NCBI RefSeq assembly: GCF_022581195.2
Contig: NC_061468.1
Location: 11,922,001-11,986,000, forward strand
Direction of reading: 5' to 3'
DNA length: 64,000 bases
Source of the DNA: Helicoverpa zea
Lineage: Eukaryota > Arthropoda > Insecta > Lepidoptera > Noctuidae
Both the position numbers and the translations under genes were made by a program. A model generated the notes under the pieces. That model was not told the origin of the DNA and searched no databases. It saw only the letters and a program-made list of their open reading frames with translations. This document shows positions 34,901-43,900 of this stretch, one piece after another (positions within the stretch are counted from its first letter, which is position 1; every line of letters begins with the position of its first letter).

Positions 34901-37900
34901 TCATTTGTTTAGGGCTTCAGCGTGTTGGCTTCGGCCCCACGTTTGCCTCCCAAAAATTCGGAACTTTGTAGTCCCGAGGTCTGGAAGAGACATACAAAAT
35001 AATAATGAGATATAATAATGTTGTTGTATCTTCGTTATTATTTTGTTTGTGAGAGAGAGAAAAAAATACGTGTCCATTATTTTAGGGTTATCTTAAAGAC
35101 GGACTAATTACTTTTTTTGATTCACCATACCTATTTCATAACATTAATTTCTATACATTTCAAGTGTAGTATTGCTCTTGAAGTTCCACATCAGGTGTTC
35201 CAGATCTTCGATGTTTATATGTACGTCAATAGAGAGTGCTTATCAGATTGAACCACTTTTGCTAAAACGTCATATCTTCATATGCTATAGTCTAGCTGGG
35301 CTCCTGGAGTTCCACATCAGGTGTTTTAGAGAGTGCTTATCAGATTGAACAACTTTTGCTAAAACGTCATACCTCTATATGCTATAGTCTAGCTGGGCCC
35401 CTGGAGTTCCACATCAGGTGTTTTAGATCTTCAATTTATATAAGTCAATAGAAAGTGCTTATCAAATTGAACAACTTTTGCTAAAACGTCATGCCTGTAT
35501 ATGGTACAGAAAAGCTGGGCTCTTGGGGTTCCACATCAGGTGTTCCAGATCTTAAAATTTATTATCTCAACTGAAAATGCTCATCACATGAAACAATTTT
35601 TGCCATGGCACCATTTTTGTATCTCTTATAGTTTTGTTGGTCTGTTGGTGTTCTGCATCAGGTCTTCAAGTTTCGAAGATAAATTATAGCCTATATGTTG
35701 ACCAGGCTTAATACTGATACAACAAAGAAAAAATCATTGAAATCCGTCCAGTAGTTCCGAAGATTAGCGTGTACAAACAAACAGACATACAGACATACAG
35801 ACAGAATTTTTTTTTTTGGATTTGTGCTCCATCACTGTTTCTAAACCCCACTCAATTATTATTTTTTTAATATATTCAATGTACAGACACAGTTTTTTTA
35901 CAGATTTATTATATGTATAGATGTTGTGCACTTGGTCCGGCGTCATCAGTCATCCGCAACTATTATAAACATTATTATAATTTGTAACATCATCAATTAA
36001 CAGTATAAAACTAAATTACGTGAGTGTATTTGAATCAGTATGAGGTAAATTGGTTACTGGTAACAATGGATTTGAAGAGATTGCACGTGTAAAACACAAT
36101 AATAGACAAATGTCAGCAAATCACTTTCGTGCTGAAGAATATGAAAATGCTTTTAAACAAAAGTTTGATGTAACCGCTTTATCACACTTGAGTTTTAAAC
36201 TTTGTTGTGGCTTGAGAGACAACTTGCGATTTCCCTGGAGAGCCTCGAGATAGAGAGTGGCCGGGTCACCATGAGCTTTTGATCACATTCAGTTTAAATT
36301 GAGGCTTCTCAAACTCATTACAAATATTACAATATGGAAGGTTATGTATTATTCAAAGCCATGCCTGCATGTTTTCAAGACCGATTTTTTTATTTGGTAT
36401 CATTTAACTCCTGCAAGCATGATTTTACTTTTTTTTTTATCTCTGAATATTAAACCTCAAAGAGTTTCTTCTAACATAATGTAGGAAAGTTAGCAGTCCA
36501 AAATAAAATGAACCTTATAAACTTGTCAGCTGAACACCTCCAGTTCAGTTAGTGTTGGGCAGATAAAGCTGAATGTGAAGAATGCATCACGGTATTTACA
36601 TCGCATATTTATCGTGTAATCCTCCTGTGATTACCCACTCGAACTAGGAAACATGATAATAGTGAGCATTGCCAACAATTGAATAGGGTATTTTAGTCTA
36701 GATGAGAAAAAAATTAAAAGTGTATTACAATGATTGTTCTGAGGAAAAGCAATCGGGAAATGTTAGTTTCACTTCGTAAGGTACATAAATATATTTTTTA
36801 TTGCAGTTTAAAGTTTTTAGGTTTTTTTATCTGTCTTTGAACACTACGAAATGTCGCCGCCATGCTAATGACGTCATTACGGTAGTAAACAAAAGTGTAT
36901 AACCTCTAAATATTATCCACATTTCCCAAAGTATTGATTCTTGAAGTAGTTAACCTATCATTAAAGAGTATATTTCATTAGATAGGTAATGTTAATACAG
37001 TTACTTACATCAAAGTGATCTTCACAAAAGTATAAACGAGATTTATCTGATAACAGTCCGGGATCTCGTCTCGCAACTTTTAACCAAGTGTTTCTCATAT
37101 TTATATCCACTGGTACTTGAATCCATAATTTGTCTGGTGTTTTTACACTAGTGTTCTCACATTCAGAAACAACACACCAACGATACGGAGCATAATTACT
37201 CATTATTAAAATTTTCAATACATATCAAAATATGTATTACTGACAGCTGTAGTTTGTTTACTAACGTAATGACGTCATGACCAAAAAACAATCATGGCGT
37301 CCGTTGTGTGCCGCGTTTTCGCGAAATACGCGCGAAATTTGAAATTATGATAAAACAATTAATTTATATTCGTACATAACGTGAGAACTAAAATATTTTT
37401 AATTTTTTAGAGATATATTAAGACTAAAGAATTTATTTAAGATATATTTCAAAAATGCATGTAATACCCTATTGGCGTCGACTCGCCCCCAACGCTCGGT
37501 GCACCGCACGAACACAAAGCGAGCCCAGCAGCCGCCTGTGGGGGGCGCTGGCCACTGCACCAGGACGCTCCTCTTTACTATACTATGACCTTTTTATTTT
37601 AAGAGAAAGCTTCAGAAATACAAAATACACTACTACAGCATAGCACAGCATTAGCTACCTTACATTTTTTAACGTTACTTTAAGTACCCACAGTATTGTA
37701 ACACAAAGTCGGATCCTCGACACAAGCACCAGGGGAGATCGGTACATGTTGCTTTCACTCACGAGCTCTCGTCAAGCCGACTCCTCGGCTCAAGAGGGAC
37801 TCCCCACAAGAACTAAGCAACCTCCACAGGGTATGCAGCGCTCTCACATACGAGGGAGGGTGAAGAGGATGCATTTGCAAATTGTACTGCTATTATTTTT

Positions 37901-40900
37901 TGTCAAAAGTAAGCAAACCTTCGTTGAGCAAAGTGCATATTTAAATGTGGAAGTGGAATTAAATTAATTATAATTTAGAATTAATTATGATTATTCAGAA
38001 TGCGAAACTTCAATAATATATGTAATTATATATTCGCCGCGTATCAGGAACCTTGGTTGTAGCTTGTTTTTTGTCGCACGAGTAAATATTGTTAACTACC
38101 TGACCAGTTGCCTCGTCAAAACGTGTTTCATTAACTTATTCAAATGTATTTATTTATGCCATCGGTTTTAGTCGACTTGCACATGTTAACAGTTTCATTC
38201 ATTCATTATTCGTTAACAATTTATCAATTGTATTGTTTCGATTCGAACTATTTTAATGGATTACTTGGTACTTTACGAGTAAAGGCTGGAGTTTTTGCGT
38301 AATGTGCATTGTACAGTTAGGTCGGAAACTGGTCGGCAGTGAGCGCGTCATAATACGGTATCTCTATACAAGACCGGCGCGGCACGCTCTGCTCACAACC
38401 AAGGCTTTACGAATCACAGTACTATAGTAGGGATTGTCAACCATGTTTCCCGTCGCAATAAAAAAACAACATGGACCAATAACATATTGTATTTCATATT
38501 CCTGTCATTCTTATAACATCAGATGCTATAAGAATAAGTAACGTATCTTGAATTAACTGAAGCGAATTTATCTTGAATTCTCTGCTCCATCTGACACAAA
38601 GCGAATGCTGTGGGAACCCCTCAATAAGTGCAATCACGGTATTCACTCACATAATATAATACTCGGCTCTATTGCGAATGTTATTGTGTTGTTATTGTTG
38701 TTGTTATTTTATCCATATGTCCCTGGGCTGCGAATTCTCCTCCTACCACAAACATTGTTGAAAATAAGGGCTACCAAACAGGAGTCAACTCAGTATCAGA
38801 AATTAATATCAAATGGGAATTTTTTTAAACCGTTTTTGAAACTACTCTTGTTAATGAGTTAAAAGTTGTGTTAGTCTTTGTTTGCGGAAAAAGAAAATAA
38901 ATTAAGAAATTCTATATTATTATGCACTGTAATGATCTGTTGCAAACACTATTCGCTCAGGATTCAGTACCAATAAGGCAGCATAATTGAAACCAACCTT
39001 TTTGAAAATATCTTTTATATACATTCCTATTCAATGGTGTATTGAATCTCATATGATCTAAAAGATTCAAAGACGAGTTAGATTTGGTTCAAAGTTTCAG
39101 CAACTTTGTAACTGTGAAGAGACAGCTACCTAACTTTATATTCAGTAAAAGCAAACTTATCAAATCAGGTTTATACAAAGTTGTTTAAAATGTCTTCAAT
39201 AAACACATTACCTTACCAATACACTCGGCCATATGAACTAACTGTGCACACTAAATCCTCATAAAGTTTGCGAAGCTTCGCATAGAAACAGCACACAGCT
39301 CGTTTCATAACAATTTGTCACTTTGTTTTCACAACTTAATTGAAAACCCTCATTTGTTTTATGTACTAAGACCCTTATGCGTGGAACTACTTTATTATCT
39401 AAGCTTGTAATTACCTAATCCATATTGAAGTCAGTCCCATGAAACAATATAAATAGGTCTAGCAGAATTTGACCAAAACATTGTGGAGAAGCATAAAGCT
39501 TGTTGACAGGCCAAAGTTTCAATGCGAGAGTAGAATGAGTTCGGAAACAAACAAAAAGCAATGTGGACAACATGAGCGATCAGCCTAGAGCAACTAGTTG
39601 GTTAACAGGTTTGGTGGGTCGTTAGCCTCGCGCATTGTGCCGGGGACGAGGACCTGCCAGCTTCTCGCATCAGGACTGGATATACCAAACTATCTTTATT
39701 TTTTGACAGTGAAACACTGAAATATTTCTCAGTCAAAGCCATGATTCGCGAGATAGTTACATGCGAGCTTAGTGCTTAAGTCTTGATCTTGGAGCGCGCA
39801 GGCGTACCACATATCGCTCGTTACATTTTAATACAATAATAATACAATTTATTAAGTGTGATGCGCTTAAGTTTATTGAGCTAGCGGTGACCTGGTGCCC
39901 TATTGACCGTCGGGTCCTTCGCTCCAATTTTTCCGACATCCCCGAAAAATAGCTTGAAATACGCAGAATTAGCGAATGTCAGACAGAACACCTTCATGTG
40001 ACCTACAAGTTCACACAGAAGAGCAATATAAACGCGTAGTGAGTATTATAAAAAAGTTACTAAGTACACACGCCCACATGATTCGAAGTAATTACAAATC
40101 AGTTTTATTGAAGAACAAGCCCGACATCATCAACTCGTTATTGCTTCACGGCTATGAAATCTGATTTGTTTCAGTTGACCAGTTCGCTTGTGTCTTAACT
40201 AAAGTTAGGTCTACCTTAAGTACATGCAACGTCAGAGTGGGCTCTTCTTAATGCGTAACGGTATAACGCGCTGCCGATTGCAAATATTAAATTATTAAAA
40301 CATGAACTACAAACATCCAAAAGTGCTGCCAAAAATCAAATTGCCAGCGCTCACTTGTGTACAAATAGCACGTAAACGAACTCAAGTGGGAGGAGGAGCA
40401 TTAGCGAAGCTACGCGAGATTATTAATGCCAGCAGACAACAAAAGGTGGTACAAATTGCATTGTCAGCACCCCCGGGGTCCTTGCCCCAAGTCTAGACGC
40501 GGAATTAGGCGGAGTGCACCGGCGTGAACCGGGGCCGGGCACACTGCAAGCGCAGTAGTCGGTCAACAACCGGCGCGTCAGACCCCGGTCGATAAAGGGC
40601 CCCGAGCGTACCCGAGCGCCAATCCCCTTACACCACGAATTTCTGCAACTCGACATGCACTTCGACAAACGTGTTCCTCAATACTGTAAATCATAAAACT
40701 TTATTAGCTCTACTGTTTCCACTTGGGACATGCTTCAATTCTTAAAGCAATTTTTTGTTTGAAGCAATCGTTCATACAAAATAGAAACGCAGACCTATAT
40801 AATTTTTAACAATAATGTAAATTTATTGTTACTTCAGACTATTTTTAAAAGATTTCGAAAACACACATAGACTAAAATTCTTAAACGTTGTCCAAAAGTA

Positions 40901-43900
40901 GTTTCATAAAACTTAAGTTTGCTTTCCATATTAAATTCCAAATGATTTGTAGGAAAATATAGTCTATTAATTAAAGCCATAATAATTTTGTTGAATGTTT
41001 CACCTATCGCATAACAATTTCACGACGAGGAGAAGGGGGAAACGCTGAAAGTTCCCTAAAGAAGGGACTGTGACCGGTAGCACAAAAAACCTTCTACTAT
41101 TTTGTAAAATGGTAGGGAATTTTTTTTTGTTTTAACATAAGTGGGCAAAAATTATCTTCATGTTACCATTACATACGACCAGGCAATGCTATGAACACTT
41201 CAATCTAATACATCATCGCATCACTGGCCTCTCAGGAGTACATAAATCATCACCATACATTGGCAGTCTACCGTCACATCAGCTTATGTTTGTACCTCTC
41301 GACAACGCTCACAACTGCTTCAATAACACTACGCCAAAGATATAACGCCAACATGTATACTCTGTATGAGAGGAAAAGGAAAAGAGGACGCTCGCTGTAC
41401 CGATACGACTCTAGAAGCGGGACCAACTATCACGTTCCTCATCATCAAGAAATCAAAATCATTAAAGAATGAATGATGAAAAAGTTGAGAAACGATAATG
41501 AAAAAGGCATATTGATCATGACAAGTCTATTTGATAACTTCGGTAACTGACTGGTTCTCATAGACCATATTTAGTCTGAAAGCTTGGTAAACGTAAGCAT
41601 TGTTTATAATCACTGCTCATAATTTTTAATGTAAAGGCAGTATAATAATAATAGTGTAGTGAGATAAGGGGCGCGTTCGACTTACACTTATCACGGTTTA
41701 CCTGCAAGCTACGTCGCGATCCATACATTACACGCAGTTTTGCGAGTAATATACCACTATTAGTGTATTATTGTAACTTGGCTCAATCATTTCTGTATGT
41801 CTCGTCTCTTGAACCTTGGAATAATCAAAGTTCAAGAGAGCTAAACAAACAATCCAACTATGCACATTAAAAATAGCAGTAAACTGCATTTTATCAGGTC
41901 CTGAATCTGATAAGTAAATAAATAAACATTGGGAGTAGGCAAGCATGGGGCAGAAAGCTTTCGCCCTATTTTAGAACAGACCAAAATCATTTGATAAAAT
42001 CTAAGCATTGCTTGCAGTAAGATAAGATGGGCACTGGATATTTTAATTATTATTGTACACCTAGCTTTCCTAACTTTAACACTGTTTTAAATGTAAACAA
42101 TATACTAGCAAATAGAACTTGTTGAGTCGTTGATAGCAAGTGCAGCTAAAGTGAGTAAAGTACAATTTAATTTGTGTTTTGTTATTTATGTGAAGCATTT
42201 TTATCATAATGTCTGCTGTTTTTTTTCTAAAGTAGACCAATCTCAAACCTACTAATGATATATATCTCCTGTCATTTCACACATTAGGATGTTAAATGGC
42301 AGCTGAGACCTACAGTTAAATGTGCCCTCCAAATATTCACAGTAATTGGTAGAAACTAAGAAAAGTCGCAGTGATATTTTCCTGACCTGGAATTTAATCC
42401 ACACACTCATACTTAAGAGGTTGGCTCCTTACCGCCACTGGAATGCTTAATATCTTAACCACAGCCACAAACGATTTCTTTTATCAATCAAGAAACAAGA
42501 ACAGGTTTAAAGAAATGATGTATGATAATTATCTGAATAGCCTTTCCCAACTGTGTTAGGTTCAGCTTCTAGTCTAACTGTAGCTGAGAACCAAACTTTT
42601 GACTACCTTTAACAATGGAACAATATGGTCACCCATCCGTGAACTGACCAAGCAAAAGCAGTGCTTAACCTTATGATTGATTGATCCATGCTGGTGTTAC
42701 TTAGCTACAAGTTCCTCAACCGAAAAGTGATGTATGATATTACAAGTAATTGAACGTTATGGCTTTTACGCATGTTTGACTATGATAGAAGTGATAACCT
42801 CTTTAGTGTAGACCTTGAGCTGCCGTGGTCCAACAGACAGGTGAATACATTTACATAACATTACAGATTTATGCAACTGTATGAACTTGATAGATTTGCA
42901 CAACAGTTTTGATAACTAGAGTCAGCAGAATAAAGACCTGATTTGTAGATTCTAGTTATAGTAGTTATTGAGCTTTAGTAGTATGGGGAACCCACAGAAC
43001 TTAGTATTTACTGCAAGAGCTTATTTCTTTAGTGTTATATTAGTAAAAAATAAGGCTTTGTTAGAAAGTTACAAAAAATTAATTTATCAGTAGTAGAAAA
43101 AAGTAAAACATAAATTCCTTTGTTATACAATGTGATTTATAACACAATTGAAAGTTGTAGCCTCTATGTATACTTAGTTGTAGAATAACCAAGATCAATA
43201 TTAGTGGGATCAGTATAGAATAAACTAGGAAGAAAAACTTCAATCATTATTTGTCTCTTACCATATTGAAATTGAAATAAACCACGAAGAACTAGTAAAT
43301 ATAAGTATTGTATTGCTTTCCAGTATTTGTAACAGATTACATATTAACTAAATAAAAGAATGCCACAAACAAGTAGTCATGAACATGTATATACATATTT
43401 TTTGTCTGCCATTTTAGAGGAGGAGACCTTGTAAACTCTATCATGGATTTGTCGCCTGAGACAAAGAATAACGACTTTTACGTGTTGCTCGATGCATTTT
43501 AACCTATTTCTACAAAAACCACTTCTTCAGCTATCTTTCATTCCTAGCATGTTGTTACAAAATACACGATCAGCTGATTTCTTTGTTTGACTACTGCAAC
43601 GATAGTCACCGCACTACAAGCTGTTATGACACGTCAGACGCCTTAAATGTAATATTTAACTAAACAAAACTCTTGTCAATAAGTTGAGCATTGCTTTAAA
43701 ATGTTTTGACGAGTAGTTTTGCGATCTACAAATCCATAAACAAACCTTGAAAGTTCTTACCTTTGTAATGGACTCGTAGATTATTTTGCGACAACCCGAT
43801 GTAGCTGAATTTGTCTTTAGTACTCCATGATCTTGGTAATGGGGTTTCCTCTTCGTTCACATTTGGATATAGCAATTTTAAACGATCTACAGTATCACTT

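Larger units (their letters stand above)
33661..35921 (-). mobile_element. Large non-autonomous Helitron, copy B (complete ends)
   Basis: Minus-strand 5' end TCTATACATATAATAAATCT after an A; 3' end GCGGGCAGAAGCTAG before a T. It is co-linear with copy A but has about 130 bp more after GAATAGTC (33747-33880), a ~32-bp block near 34637 and about 250 bp near 34940-35190. A SINE, a LINE-like block and ~120-bp tandem units are carried. No Rep/helicase domain is present, so movement would need a helper. Confidence 0.88.

Noticed and set aside
31760..35690. CRISPR-like array from the ~120-bp repeated units
   Set aside because: The units are contiguous with no unique spacers, lie within Helitrons, and the genome is eukaryotic.
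36050..36253. 67-codon frame (NRQMSANHFRAEEYENAFKQ)
   Set aside because: Protein-like but short, without start context, splice sites or a family I recognise; left out as a gene.
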